Assembly: GCA_002414505.1 (NCBI GenBank)
Contig: DHZF01000107.1
Coordinates: 1-8,365 of the forward strand
Length of the DNA: 8,365 bases
Reading direction: 5' to 3'
DNA from: Hyphomonas sp. UBA5111
GTDB lineage: Bacteria; Pseudomonadota; Alphaproteobacteria; Caulobacterales; Hyphomonadaceae
Within the stretch, counting starts at the first letter, position 1. Each line of letters starts with the position of its first letter. A model generated the notes under the pieces. The model was not told where the DNA came from, ran no database searches, and worked only from the letters and a program-made list of their open reading frames with translations. Positions 1 to 7,105 of this stretch are shown one piece after another. The translations under genes and the position numbers were made by a program.

Positions 1-305
1 GCGCTGGCTGGCAACTTCATCTTACCCATCGACCACGGGATGATAGCTCCATGATTGGTGGCTGTTTTCTGTTCCAGGTCGAGCCAGGATGTGCCTAGGA
101 ACCCAAGATAGCCATTGTCAGCGACAGTCAGAGCTAGCCCGAACCGGGGTGTCAGGATGCAGTAATAGTCCCACTCCTTTATGCGCAGGGCGCCCGCTTT
201 GATGGCAGAGCGATCATATGTCCTGACCTCGCTGGTCGCATATCCTCGTTCGACCAATCGCCCCCGCGCATCAAGTAGAGGGCCTTCGCCCATTCTGTGT
301 TGCAT
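1..305 (-). CDS. DUF2804-family protein, N-terminal part (cut by left edge)
   Basis: The minus strand is open from an ATG at 305-303 to the window edge, giving 101 codons without a stop. The start was chosen because AGGAGG at 315-310 lies 4 bases upstream; a second in-frame ATG at 293-291 is the alternative. The product begins with a short segment containing GPLLDARGRLVERGY, then YDRSAIKAG, then the stretch LRIKEWDYYCILTPRFG at about residues 41-57, ALTVADNGYLGF, and MGKMKLP near the cut. From memory this succession (LLD..G.L...GYA, then YDR..IKA, then RIKEWDYY, then LT.ADN.Y.G, then MGK..LP) is the N-terminal pattern of DUF2804 proteins, particularly the type common in Gram-positive bacteria. 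The function of the family is not established. The codons include CTA, CTT, GGA and ACA, which the housekeeping genes to the right use less. Identity is fairly secure; function is unknown. Confidence 0.75.
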   Translation of the reverse strand, partial: MQHRMGEGPLLDARGRLVERGYATSEVRTYDRSAIKAGALRIKEWDYYCILTPRFGLALTVADNGYLGFLGTSWLDLEQKTATNHGAIIPWSMGKMKLPAS

Positions 306-309
306 TCTT

Positions 310-315
310 CCTCCT
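310..315 (-). promoter_or_regulatory. Ribosome binding site of the DUF2804 gene
   Basis: On the minus strand AGGAGG is followed by AAGA and then ATG at 305-303. This near-perfect Shine-Dalgarno sequence fixes the start of the DUF2804 gene and supports that frame over the longer open frame that overlaps it on the same strand. Confidence 0.65.
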
Positions 316-520
316 GTCGCGCCGGACTTCTGAGAGTTCGGAGCTTGTGGAAGACATATAAAGATAAGATGGGCGAGGCTTCTACCCTCGACGTTAGGTC
401 ATTCCATATCGTGTATCCTGTGCAGCCTGGGAAAGTGCCTTGCGAATTCGTCTGAGAATCTGTGCCCTCATACTCTTCCACATTAACGCGGACACAGACT
501 TCATCTCCTTTAGCCTTCAG
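316..520. other. AT-richer stretch with no supported gene
   Basis: This stretch is about 52% GC by hand count, clearly below the 60-70% typical of most of the window. It holds an AT-rich patch at about 354-371 that could carry -10 elements for the minus-strand DUF2804 gene, but I could not place a convincing -35/-10 pair. Open frames exist on both strands here. None has a good ribosome binding site or a recognisable motif. Confidence 0.4.
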
Positions 521-595
521 CAGGCGAGCCGCGCGCTGATCGAAGTGATCGCGGGCGATGATTTGCAACTGCATCCGGTAAAGATGTCGCGCTAG
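521..595 (+). pseudogene. Possible C-terminal remnant of an unknown gene
   Basis: The plus-strand frame ending at the TAG 593-595 reads as a plausible protein tail (ALIEVIAGDDLQLHPVKMSR). It is in the same direction as, and 24 bases before, the GTG of the next broken gene. GC content jumps at about 521. Upstream of that point the frame stays open to a TAG at 395-397, but the peptide loses its protein-like look and no start with a ribosome binding site is visible. I infer that the 5' part of this gene was lost or replaced. It may also be chance; the family is not recognised. Confidence 0.25.
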
Positions 596-619
596 CGGCG
601 GGCGAAGGCGAAGGGACGG

Positions 620-1129
620 GTGAAGCAGGTGGAACAGGCCGTCCGGCGGCTGATAGTCCTGCTCGCGATGCGGTTGCATATCGTATTTGCGCCGTCGAAG
701 GCGCGCGGGCCGAAAATTGTGGCGGACCTGCCGGACGGCGTGGAGCTGTCGATCTTCCCGCGCCTCTATGAACTGCGTTTCATTCTGATGCCCGCTGCGC
801 AGGCTTTTGTGCAGTTTCCGGGGACTCCGGGCCGGTCACGACCGCGCCGCTTGTCCAGCGCATCCTTGCCGTGCAGCGCGTGCTGCTTACACCAAAGGCA
901 GCCGCAAAGCGCCTCGCCCGCACCATTCAACGCCTGAAGGCCAAGGGCGAACCCAAACCTTTCGCGGGGCCAGCAGAGAGCGCTTTCCTTTTGAGCCCGG
1001 AACTTGGGGCGTTCGCGACAGCACTCCCCGGTCTGGTGCATGCCAAGTTGGACGAGACGTGGGAGGACTCAGGTTTAGCTGTGCGAAATCGAGGAGCACC
1101 TGCTGGGCCGCACCTGCGTGTCCGGCTAG
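620..1129 (+). pseudogene. Broken hypothetical gene with apparent frameshifts
   Basis: Reading from the GTG at 620, one frame gives a sensible protein start (KQVEQAVRRLIVLLAMRLHI, then GPKIVADLPDGVEL and FPRLYELRFILMP). It then degenerates at about 800-840 into Arg/Ser/Cys-rich sequence and stops at 937. The protein-like reading resumes in the frame one base back (SGDSGPVTAPLVQRILAVQR, KAAAKRLARTIQRLKAKG, ELGAFATALPGLVHAKLDET, WEDSGL) up to about 1075. It returns to the first frame for LCEIEEHLLGRTCVSG and a TAG at 1127-1129. This is what a loss of one base near 820 and a gain of one near 1078 would produce. The joined product would be about 170 residues: a hydrophobic/basic N-terminal helix, then an Ala/Arg/Lys-rich helix. 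The style recalls small uncharacterised alphaproteobacterial proteins, but I cannot name a family. It ends 10 bases before the convergent amidohydrolase gene. Sequencing error cannot be excluded. Confidence 0.5.
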
Positions 1130-1139
1130 GGGCGCAGGC

Positions 1140-2606
1140 TTACCCCTCCTTGAACAGTTCCAACGCGGCCGCAGTCATAGCCTCGACGCCGGTGGCAATG
1201 GTCGGGTCGTAATCCGGAGCGAAGAATGGCGAATGCAGCGAGGGCAGGGGTAGGGAACTGTCCTTGGACGCCTCATAGCGCGCAGGTTCCACCGCGCCGA
1301 CCCAGAACAGGAGGCCCGGAATGTTTTCGTCTGTCCGGCCGAACTGGCTGAAATCCTCGCCGCCCATCACCGGGGGCACTTCCTTGACATTGTCCTTGCC
1401 AATCGTGTTGGCAATCGCGGTCATCGCCTTGTCCGCAAGGTCGGCATTGTTGAACAGGGACGGCGTATAATCCTGCTCTACCTTGATCTCGGGCTCCGGC
1501 GCGCCGAAGGCTTCGGCTTGGGCCTTGGCGATGCGCTCGATGCCGTCGAGCAGCATCTTCCGGGTCGCATCATCATAGGAGCGCACGGTCAGGAGCAGCG
1601 TCGCTTCGTCCGAAATGATGTTGTGCTTGGCGCCGGCCTTGAACGAGCCGACCGTGACCACGGCGGAATCCTGCGGGTTGGTGTTGCGGGATACGAGGCT
1701 CTGCAAGGCGACGACGATGTGCGATCCGATCAGCACAGGGTCGCGCGTCGTGTGCGGGTAGGCGCCATGCCCGCCAACGCCTTTGACCGTGATGTCGACA
1801 CTGTCGACATTCGCCATGGCATAGCCCTTCGTATAGACGACCGTGCCCGCAGGTGCGGAGGCGGAAACGTGCAGGGCGAGATTGTAGTCCGGCTGCGGGA
1901 AGCGACTGTAGAGGCCGTCGGCCAGCATGGCCTGGGCGCCAAGGCCGATCTCTTCGGCAGGCTGGGCGATCATGACGAGCGTGCCGTTCCACTCATCCTT
2001 GCGGGCCACGAGCGCGCGCGCCGTACCGATCCAGCTGGTCATGTGGATGTCGTGGCCACAGGCGTGCATGACCGGGCTTTCGACGCCGGTCCATGTGGTG
2101 GACCTGACTTCGGAGGCGAAGGGAAAGCCGGTCTGGTCGGGAACGGGCAGGGCGTCCATGTCGGCGCGGATCATGAGGGTCGGGCCATCGCCATTGCGCA
2201 ATACGCCGACTACGCCGTGTCCGCCCACGCCATCCTTTACGGCGCCGACATCCTTCATCGCCTTTGCGACGACCCAGTCCTGTCCAATGCCGGTCGTGAC
2301 GTCAAAGCCGAGATTTTCCAGTTCGGACGCCATCAGCGCGGCGGATTTCGCTTCCTTGAAGGAGAGTTCCGGATTGGCGTGCAGCTGCTTGTAGATCTCG
2401 ATCAGTTCGGCATCGGCATGGGGCAGGTTTGCCGCCTCGGCGGATGCTGGACCGACTTCGCCAGGCGCGGCGGGGGTTTCAGTCGTTTCGGAGGTGCCGG
2501 CACCTGTGTCAGAGGTCAGTGTTTGGGGCGTATCAGGGGCGTCATTTCCGTTCCCGCAGGCTGCGAGCGCGAGGGCGAGGGAAGAGATGGCAACAGTGCG
2601 GAACAT
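1140..2606 (-). CDS. Secreted M20D-family amidohydrolase, predicted lipoprotein
   Basis: This is a 488-residue zinc-type amidohydrolase/peptidase of the M20D group (hippurate hydrolase, N-acyl-amino-acid hydrolase, IAA-amino-acid hydrolase). It probably cleaves an N-acyl or aminoacyl amide; the substrate cannot be told. Start: ATG 2606-2604 with GGAGG at 2620-2616; a longer in-frame reading from 2744 lacks this site and would bury the signal. Residues 1-17 form a lipoprotein signal with lipobox LAAC (Cys17), so the protein should be anchored on the periplasmic side of a membrane. Residues 18-60 are a Thr/Ser/Ala/Pro-rich linker. Catalytic domain: RADMDALP (147-154), HACGHD (181-186, metal ligands), PAEE (216-219, catalytic Glu), NLALH (His246) and LHSPF (His458). 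The dimerisation (lid) domain lies at about 265-360 and includes GGHGAYPH. MGGEDFS is at 414-420. All family signatures are intact. It is a single gene facing away from the rpoZ cluster. Confidence 0.9.
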   Translation of the reverse strand: MFRTVAISSLALALAACGNGNDAPDTPQTLTSDTGAGTSETTETPAAPGEVGPASAEAANLPHADAELIEIYKQLHANPELSFKEAKSAALMASELENLGFDVTTGIGQDWVVAKAMKDVGAVKDGVGGHGVVGVLRNGDGPTLMIRADMDALPVPDQTGFPFASEVRSTTWTGVESPVMHACGHDIHMTSWIGTARALVARKDEWNGTLVMIAQPAEEIGLGAQAMLADGLYSRFPQPDYNLALHVSASAPAGTVVYTKGYAMANVDSVDITVKGVGGHGAYPHTTRDPVLIGSHIVVALQSLVSRNTNPQDSAVVTVGSFKAGAKHNIISDEATLLLTVRSYDDATRKMLLDGIERIAKAQAEAFGAPEPEIKVEQDYTPSLFNNADLADKAMTAIANTIGKDNVKEVPPVMGGEDFSQFGRTDENIPGLLFWVGAVEPARYEASKDSSLPLPSLHSPFFAPDYDPTIATGVEAMTAAALELFKEG

Positions 2607-2615
2607 GGGAATTGG

Positions 2616-2620
2616 CCTCC
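2616..2620 (-). promoter_or_regulatory. Ribosome binding site of the amidohydrolase gene
   Basis: GGAGG on the minus strand lies 9 bases before the ATG at 2606-2604. It decides the start in favour of the 488-residue lipoprotein rather than an upstream ATG that would add 46 residues ahead of the signal peptide. Confidence 0.65.
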
Positions 2621-2704
2621 GGCTGGGGTAAGGGGGCAGCGTAACGGCGTTTTCAGCGCTGCCAAGGGGGCTAAAATGTCCTGCATTCAACGGCAATCGT
2701 TGGG

Positions 2705-2733
2705 TTGCGCCGGAGTGCTGCGCTGCATATAAG
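2705..2733 (+). promoter_or_regulatory. Predicted sigma-70-type promoter for the rpoZ-era cluster
   Basis: TTGCGC at 2705-2710 and TATAAG at 2728-2733 are separated by exactly 17 bases, matching the housekeeping -35/-10 layout with a weak -35 third triplet. Transcription would start near 2740, leaving a leader of about 20 bases that consists of little more than the ribosome binding site. It is the only clear promoter in front of the seven plus-strand genes. I saw no convincing counterpart for the divergent amidohydrolase gene. Confidence 0.6.
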
Positions 2734-2760
2734 GGGCGGTCCAAAGGAGATTATTTGCTC

Positions 2761-3111
2761 ATGGCCCGCGTTACTGTCGAAGATTGCGTCGAAAAGGTCC
2801 CGAATCGTTTCGAGCTTGTCCTGCTTGCCGCACACCGTTCCCGCATGATCCGCGAAGGTTCGCCGATCACTGTGGACCGCGACAATGACAAGGATCCGGT
2901 TGTCTCGCTGCGCGAGATTGCTGACGAGTCGATTGATCTGAAAGTGGTCAAGGAAGCCCTCATCTCCAACCTGCAGGACATTCGTCCGGGCGAAGAGAAC
3001 GAGCGCGAAGCCGACCGCATGGCTCTGGAATCCGCACCTGCGGCAACCGAAGAAGACGTTATGCGCGCCTATCAGGCTGAGCTGGAGTCCGGACGGGACG
3101 ACCGGCTGTAG
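2761..3111 (+). CDS. rpoZ: DNA-directed RNA polymerase omega subunit
   Basis: The omega subunit (116 residues) binds the beta' subunit, helps RNA polymerase assembly and, in proteobacteria, forms part of a (p)ppGpp binding site on the enzyme. The N-terminus is diagnostic: [19 protein letters not shown] followed by [11 protein letters not shown] and a D/E-rich segment containing [11 protein letters not shown], then an acidic C-terminal extension (about residues 75-116) typical of alphaproteobacterial omegas. The ATG at 2761 matches the conserved family start. It sits 11 bases after AGGAG (2745-2749), which is rather far, whereas an in-frame TTG at 2755 has 5-base spacing and would add two residues (ML). 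The gene is first in the cluster, and its stop at 3109-3111 overlaps the ribosome binding site of rel. Having the omega gene directly before the ppGpp enzyme gene repeats the rpoZ-spoT neighbourhood known from E. coli. Confidence 0.97.
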   Translation: MARVTVEDCVEKVPNRFELVLLAAHRSRMIREGSPITVDRDNDKDPVVSLREIADESIDLKVVKEALISNLQDIRPGEENEREADRMALESAPAATEEDVMRAYQAELESGRDDRL

Positions 3112-3119
3112 GAGGCCAG

Positions 3120-5384
3120 ATGGACGGCAGCACCCTTTCCGCGACGGATGAAGGGGCTGGCGACACAGCTGGCACAGAGCGACCGGCTGCCAAAAAGCCC
3201 GCGCCGCGTGAGGTTCTCACCCGGGAACAGCTGATTTCAAAAGTTCGGGCGTATCACCCTAGGGTGAAATCCGAATTGCTGGGCGCTGCCTACGATTTTG
3301 CGAAAAAGCATCATGGCGAACAGAAGCGCGATTCCGGCGATGCGTACTATTCGCACCCCGTAGAGGTCGCGAGCCTGCTCGCCGACGTCAAGCTGGACGA
3401 AATCACCATTGTCGCCGGCCTGCTACATGACGTGGTCGAAGATACCGACATCGATATCGGCGATGTCGAGGTGCGCTTTGGCGCCGACGTCGCCGAACTG
3501 GTCGATGGGGTCACCAAGCTGGACAAGCTGGAATACAGCTCCAAGGAGCTGGCGCAGGCCGAGAACTTCCAGAAATTCATTCTCGCCACAACGAGCGACA
3601 TCCGCGTCCTGCTCGTGAAGCTGGCCGACCGGCTTCACAACATGCGCACGCTGCATTTCCGCAAGAAGGCTTCCAGCCGGGAACGGACCGCGCGTGAGAC
3701 GATGGATATCTACGGCCCGCTCGCGCGGCGTGTGGGCCTCTACCAGATAGCCGCCGAGATGGAGGATTTGGCATTCCAGGAGCTCAATCCTGAAGCGCGC
3801 CGCGCCATTCTCTATCGGCAGGAAGAACTCGCGCTCGAAAATGCAGACGATCTTGAGCGTATCCGGGGCGATCTTGAACAATTGATGGAAGTCTCCGGCA
3901 TTCCCTGCCGCGTAAAGGGGCGCCGGAAACAGCCCTATTCGCTATGGCGGAAGCTTGAGAGGAAATCGATTTCCTTCCGCGATGTGGCCGACCTGTTTGC
4001 GTTCCGCGTGATCGTCGAAACGGTTGAGGATTGCTACCGGGTGCTGGGAGAGGTCCACACGCTCTGGGCCTGTATCCCGGACCGGTTCCGCGACTACATC
4101 TCCGTGCCAAAGCCGAACGGCTATGCGAGCCTTCACACGACGGTGCGGGCCTCCGGTAACCGGCGCGTCGAACTCCAGATCCGGACTGAAGAGATGGACC
4201 GGACCGCAGAATTCGGTGTGGCTGCGCATTGGGGCTACAAGAACCGTTCCTACGGCTTCGACATCGACTCCGCGCGCGCTGCTGGCCTCGATCCCTCAGC
4301 CAATCTCGAGGCGTTTGCAGAACTCCTTCAGGATGGTGGCGATCCGAGCGAGTTTATGGAGCATGCCAAGCTGGAAATGTATCGCGAGCACGTTTTCGCG
4401 TTTACCCCGAAGGGCAAGCTGATCATCCTGCCGGCGGGCGCCATGCCGCTCGACTTTGCCTATGCGGTCCACTCGGCAGTGGGCGACACATGTGTCGGTG
4501 CCAAGATCAATGGCGAGGTCAAGCCGCTGCGCCGCCCGCTCAAGAATGGCGACGTGGTGGAAGTCATCCGGGGCAAGACGCCTCATGCCATTCATGGCTG
4601 GGAAGCGCTGGCGATCACGGGCCGCGCCCGGTCAGCGATGCGCAAGCTGGTGCGCGAGAAGGAAACGACCGAGTTCCGGCGCCTTGGCCAGGGCCTGATC
4701 AACATGGCCCTGCGCCGGGCGGGCATCGATCCGGTCGATGTGAAGATGAACCATACGGCGCGGCTCGCCGGCTTCGAGAACATGGAAGACATGGCCGAAG
4801 CGCTGGGGCGTGGTCGGATTTCCTCGAATGATGTGATCCTGGCGGCCTTCCCTGGCTACCGGCCGGAACGCGAAGGCGACCCTTCCAAGGTTCGCATGGA
4901 CAGTGAGCACACGCCGCTCATGGTATCCGGCGCCGATCTGTCGCCGGGCGTGACGCTCCATCTCGGCAATTGCTGTTGCCCACTGCCGGGCGACCGGATC
5001 ATGGGGGTTCATGAGCCTGGTAAGGGCATCGTGGTTCACGTCGCCAGCTGTCCGAAATTGGCTGAATATGACGACAAGCCCGAACTTTGGGTCGATCTGC
5101 GCTGGACCGAACTGGCGCGCACCGGCGCGGTCGCAATTGGGCGAATCCGCATCAATGCCTCGAACGAGCGGGGTGTGTTGGCCAAACTCTGCGCTGCCGT
5201 GGCACAGGCCAGCGGCAACATTACCAGCATCCATACTGTGGACCGCCATGAGGACTTCACGGAAATTCTCATGGAAATTGAGGTTGAAGACCTCAAGCGC
5301 CTGACGCAGATACTGGCCGCGCTCCGGTCGATCGCGGTGGTCGACCGAGCTGTGCGCGACCAGGAGGGCGAAAATGACGAATGA
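3120..5384 (+). CDS. rel: Bifunctional (p)ppGpp synthetase/hydrolase (RelA/SpoT, Rel type)
   Basis: This cytosolic enzyme makes (p)ppGpp from ATP and GTP/GDP and hydrolyses it, setting the stringent response. It has 754 residues, near the usual length plus an N-terminal extension. Start: ATG 3120 with AGGAGG at 3110-3115. Domains in order: a polar Ala/Pro/Lys-rich extension (1-35); an HD hydrolase domain (about 45-200) with His79, HDVVED (103-108) and KLADRLHNM (167-175), all intact, so hydrolysis is expected; a synthetase domain (about 240-375) with [12 protein letters not shown] (322-325), NGYASLHTT (333-341) and VELQIRT (350-356), so synthesis is expected; a TGS domain (about 424-485); a helical region; a Cys-rich segment with NCCCPLPGD (617-625); and a C-terminal ACT domain (about 671-746). 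The RFRD motif belongs to the basic RXKD class of bifunctional enzymes rather than the EXDD class of RelA, with Arg for the usual Lys. The ribosome binding site and 11-base overlap suggest coupling with pyrE. Confidence 0.96.
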   Translation: MDGSTLSATDEGAGDTAGTERPAAKKPAPREVLTREQLISKVRAYHPRVKSELLGAAYDFAKKHHGEQKRDSGDAYYSHPVEVASLLADVKLDEITIVAGLLHDVVEDTDIDIGDVEVRFGADVAELVDGVTKLDKLEYSSKELAQAENFQKFILATTSDIRVLLVKLADRLHNMRTLHFRKKASSRERTARETMDIYGPLARRVGLYQIAAEMEDLAFQELNPEARRAILYRQEELALENADDLERIRGDLEQLMEVSGIPCRVKGRRKQPYSLWRKLERKSISFRDVADLFAFRVIVETVEDCYRVLGEVHTLWACIPDRFRDYISVPKPNGYASLHTTVRASGNRRVELQIRTEEMDRTAEFGVAAHWGYKNRSYGFDIDSARAAGLDPSANLEAFAELLQDGGDPSEFMEHAKLEMYREHVFAFTPKGKLIILPAGAMPLDFAYAVHSAVGDTCVGAKINGEVKPLRRPLKNGDVVEVIRGKTPHAIHGWEALAITGRARSAMRKLVREKETTEFRRLGQGLINMALRRAGIDPVDVKMNHTARLAGFENMEDMAEALGRGRISSNDVILAAFPGYRPEREGDPSKVRMDSEHTPLMVSGADLSPGVTLHLGNCCCPLPGDRIMGVHEPGKGIVVHVASCPKLAEYDDKPELWVDLRWTELARTGAVAIGRIRINASNERGVLAKLCAAVAQASGNITSIHTVDRHEDFTEILMEIEVEDLKRLTQILAALRSIAVVDRAVRDQEGENDE
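5362..5367 (+). promoter_or_regulatory. Ribosome binding site of pyrE inside rel
   Basis: AGGAGG lies within the last codons of rel, 6 bases before the pyrE ATG at 5374. It is the last strong Shine-Dalgarno sequence in the cluster; the starts of pdxJ, acpS, rnc and era have none of comparable quality. Confidence 0.7.
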
Positions 5385-5955
5385 TGATGTGTTAAATGTA
5401 TTCCGCGAGGCCGGGGCTTTGCTGGAAGGTCACTTCATTCTGTCGTCTGGCCGCCGCAGCCCGGTCTTCCTCCAGAAGGCGCTCGTCTTTTCCCAGCCTG
5501 ACCTCTCGGAGAAACTCTGCAAGGCGCTGGCGGAAAAACTCACCGCAGAATTCGGCAAAATTGATGTCGTGGCCGGCCCGGCTGTGGGCGGCATCATTCC
5601 CGGTTATGAACTGGCGCGCCAATTGGGCGCCCGGTCGATCTTCGCTGAACGCGTCGATGGCCAGCTCCAGTTCCGCCGGGGCTTTTCGATTGCCGAGGGC
5701 GAGCGCGTGCTGATCGCCGAAGACATTGTGACGACCGGCCTTTCATTCCGGGAAACCGTCGAGGCGCTGGACGCGCTTCCGGGTGACGTCGTGGGCGGCG
5801 CCTGTATCATTGATCGATCGAATGGCCGCGCCGATGTCGGCTGCAAACTGGTCTCTCTCGCGGCTGTGGACTTCCCGGATTACGATCCGAACGATCTGCC
5901 GCCCGATCTGGCCGCAATGGAGGCGGTAAAGCCGGGCTCGCGGGGCCTTGCCTGA
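5374..5955 (+). CDS. pyrE: Orotate phosphoribosyltransferase
   Basis: This enzyme catalyses orotate + PRPP to orotidine 5'-phosphate + pyrophosphate, the fifth step of pyrimidine synthesis, in the cytosol. At 193 residues it has the length of the shorter PyrE type. Visible signs: [12 protein letters not shown] (19-30), the typical orotate-side N-terminal loop; [16 protein letters not shown] (67-82), a conserved phosphoribosyltransferase core; and [13 protein letters not shown] (112-124), the PRPP-binding signature with its two acidic residues. The ATG at 5374 has AGGAGG 6 bases upstream and overlaps the rel stop by 11 bases. Its stop shares one base with the pdxJ start (TGATG). I see no leader attenuator, as expected for a gene inside an operon. 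Placing a PRPP-consuming enzyme directly after the ppGpp enzyme may simply be positional. Confidence 0.95.
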   Translation: MTNDDVLNVFREAGALLEGHFILSSGRRSPVFLQKALVFSQPDLSEKLCKALAEKLTAEFGKIDVVAGPAVGGIIPGYELARQLGARSIFAERVDGQLQFRRGFSIAEGERVLIAEDIVTTGLSFRETVEALDALPGDVVGGACIIDRSNGRADVGCKLVSLAAVDFPDYDPNDLPPDLAAMEAVKPGSRGLA

Positions 5956-6698
5956 TGACAGGTCCGATCCGTCTTGGCGTGAACATCGATCACGTTGCCA
6001 CGATCCGCAATGCGCGGGGCGGAGACCATCCGGACCCGATGCGCGCAGCGCAGATCGCGGCTGAGGCGGGCGCCGACGGCATCACGATCCATCTGCGTGA
6101 AGACCGGCGCCATATTCGCGATGGCGATCTCGAAGCCATTCGCGCAGCCTCCAGCCTGCCGATCAATCTCGAAATGGCCGCCACCGAAGAGATGACGGAT
6201 ATTGCCTGCAAGTTCCGTCCGCACGCGGCCTGTATCGTTCCGGAAAAGCGCGAAGAGCGCACGACGGAGGGAGGGCTCGATGTCGCGGGCTTGCACAATC
6301 AGATTGCACCTGTTGTTCGCCGTCTCAACGAGTCCGGCGCGCGAGTGTCGCTGTTCATCGAGCCGGATCCGGTCCAGATCGCCGTGGCGGAAGTGCTTCA
6401 GGCCCCTGTCGTGGAACTTCACACCGGAAAATATGCCGAGCTCTGGATCGAAGGCGGCGCCGAGGCGGCCGCGCCGGAACTGGAGCGGCTGAAGATCGCT
6501 GCGGTCGAGGCGCGCAAGCGGGGCGTCGAGCCCCATGCCGGTCACGGCCTGACCTTCGAGAATGTGGCGCCCATTGCGGCGATTCCGGAACTTGCCGAAC
6601 TGAACATCGGGCACTTCCTGATCGGCGAGGCAATCTTCATTGGGCTCGAAGCGGCGATCAGGGAAATGCGCCGCCGGATGGATGAGGCGCGCGCATGA
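5955..6698 (+). CDS. pdxJ: Pyridoxine 5'-phosphate synthase
   Basis: PdxJ condenses 3-amino-2-oxopropyl phosphate with 1-deoxy-D-xylulose 5-phosphate to give pyridoxine 5'-phosphate, the ring-closing step of the DXP-dependent vitamin B6 route. At 247 residues it is of normal length. A TIM-barrel succession of signatures is complete: [17 protein letters not shown] (7-23), [12 protein letters not shown] (43-54), INLEMAAT (70-77), [15 protein letters not shown] (93-107), SLFIEPD (132-138), ELHTG (154-158), [11 protein letters not shown] (194-204) and [14 protein letters not shown] (215-228). The start is the ATG of TGATG at the pyrE stop. No clear Shine-Dalgarno precedes it, so translation probably depends on termination of pyrE. 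The gene overlaps acpS by 4 bases. Adjacency of pdxJ and acpS is widely conserved in proteobacteria. Confidence 0.97.
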   Translation: MTGPIRLGVNIDHVATIRNARGGDHPDPMRAAQIAAEAGADGITIHLREDRRHIRDGDLEAIRAASSLPINLEMAATEEMTDIACKFRPHAACIVPEKREERTTEGGLDVAGLHNQIAPVVRRLNESGARVSLFIEPDPVQIAVAEVLQAPVVELHTGKYAELWIEGGAEAAAPELERLKIAAVEARKRGVEPHAGHGLTFENVAPIAAIPELAELNIGHFLIGEAIFIGLEAAIREMRRRMDEARA

Positions 6699-7105
6699 TC
6701 ATCGGTATCGGGAACGATCTCTGCAATATCGAGCGCGTTGCGAAGACGCTTGCCCGCTATGGAGAGCGGTTCGAGAAGCGGGTCTTCACCGATGTCGAGA
6801 TCGCGCTGGCGCGCCGCCGTCGCCTGACGGCCGAAACCTATGCCAAGCGGTTCGCGGCCAAGGAAGCCTGCGCCAAGGCGCTGGGCACGGGCGTGCCCCG
6901 GCGCGGCGTATACTGGAAGCATCTGGGCGTCATCAACCTGCCGACCGGCAAACCGACGCTGGCACTGACCGGCGGCGCAGCAGAACGTCTCGCGGCAATG
7001 ATGCCGGATGGCCATGAAGCCGTCATCCATCTCACCATCACCGATGACTATCCCTGGGCCGAGGCTCACGTCATCATCGAAGCCTTGCCGGTGCGGCCGG
7101 CATGA
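6695..7105 (+). CDS. acpS: Holo-[acyl-carrier-protein] synthase
   Basis: AcpS transfers the 4'-phosphopantetheine arm of CoA to a serine of acyl carrier protein, activating it for fatty acid synthesis. The 136-residue product has the two family signatures: [12 protein letters not shown] (4-15), with the Mg-binding Asp8, and [18 protein letters not shown] (49-66), with the Mg-binding Glu57. The C-terminal strand [20 protein letters not shown] is also typical. The usual motif reads GIGTDLV; here Thr is Asn and Val is Cys, a mild change. The start ATG overlaps the pdxJ stop (ATGA) and the stop overlaps the rnc start the same way. In many alphaproteobacteria lepB follows acpS; here rnc follows directly. 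Confidence 0.96.
   Translation: MIIGIGNDLCNIERVAKTLARYGERFEKRVFTDVEIALARRRRLTAETYAKRFAAKEACAKALGTGVPRRGVYWKHLGVINLPTGKPTLALTGGAAERLAAMMPDGHEAVIHLTITDDYPWAEAHVIIEALPVRPA

Noticed and set aside
179..679. A 166-codon open frame on the minus strand
   Set aside because: Its last 120 bases overlap the DUF2804 gene in another frame, and that gene has both the ribosome binding site and the family motifs. The rest lies exactly in codon register, antisense, with plus-strand protein-like sequence, which commonly creates spurious frames in GC-rich DNA.
1113..1138. Inverted repeat CCTGCG...CGCAGG as a two-way terminator between the convergent genes
   Set aside because: The stem has only 6 pairs with a 14-base loop and no T-tract on either side, so it is not a convincing intrinsic terminator.
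2607..2704. A promoter for the amidohydrolase gene on the minus strand
   Set aside because: TTGCCG and TTTAGC occur but with about 15-base spacing and a poor -10 match; no pair good enough to report.
1518..2732. A 404-codon plus-strand open frame opposite the amidohydrolase gene
   Set aside because: It is a shadow of the real minus-strand gene: rich in Arg, Gly and His, with no family motif, while the other strand carries every M20 signature.
4632..5249. A 205-codon minus-strand open frame opposite rel
   Set aside because: It lies wholly inside the TGS-to-ACT part of rel, which is unambiguous, and it has no recognisable motif or ribosome binding site.
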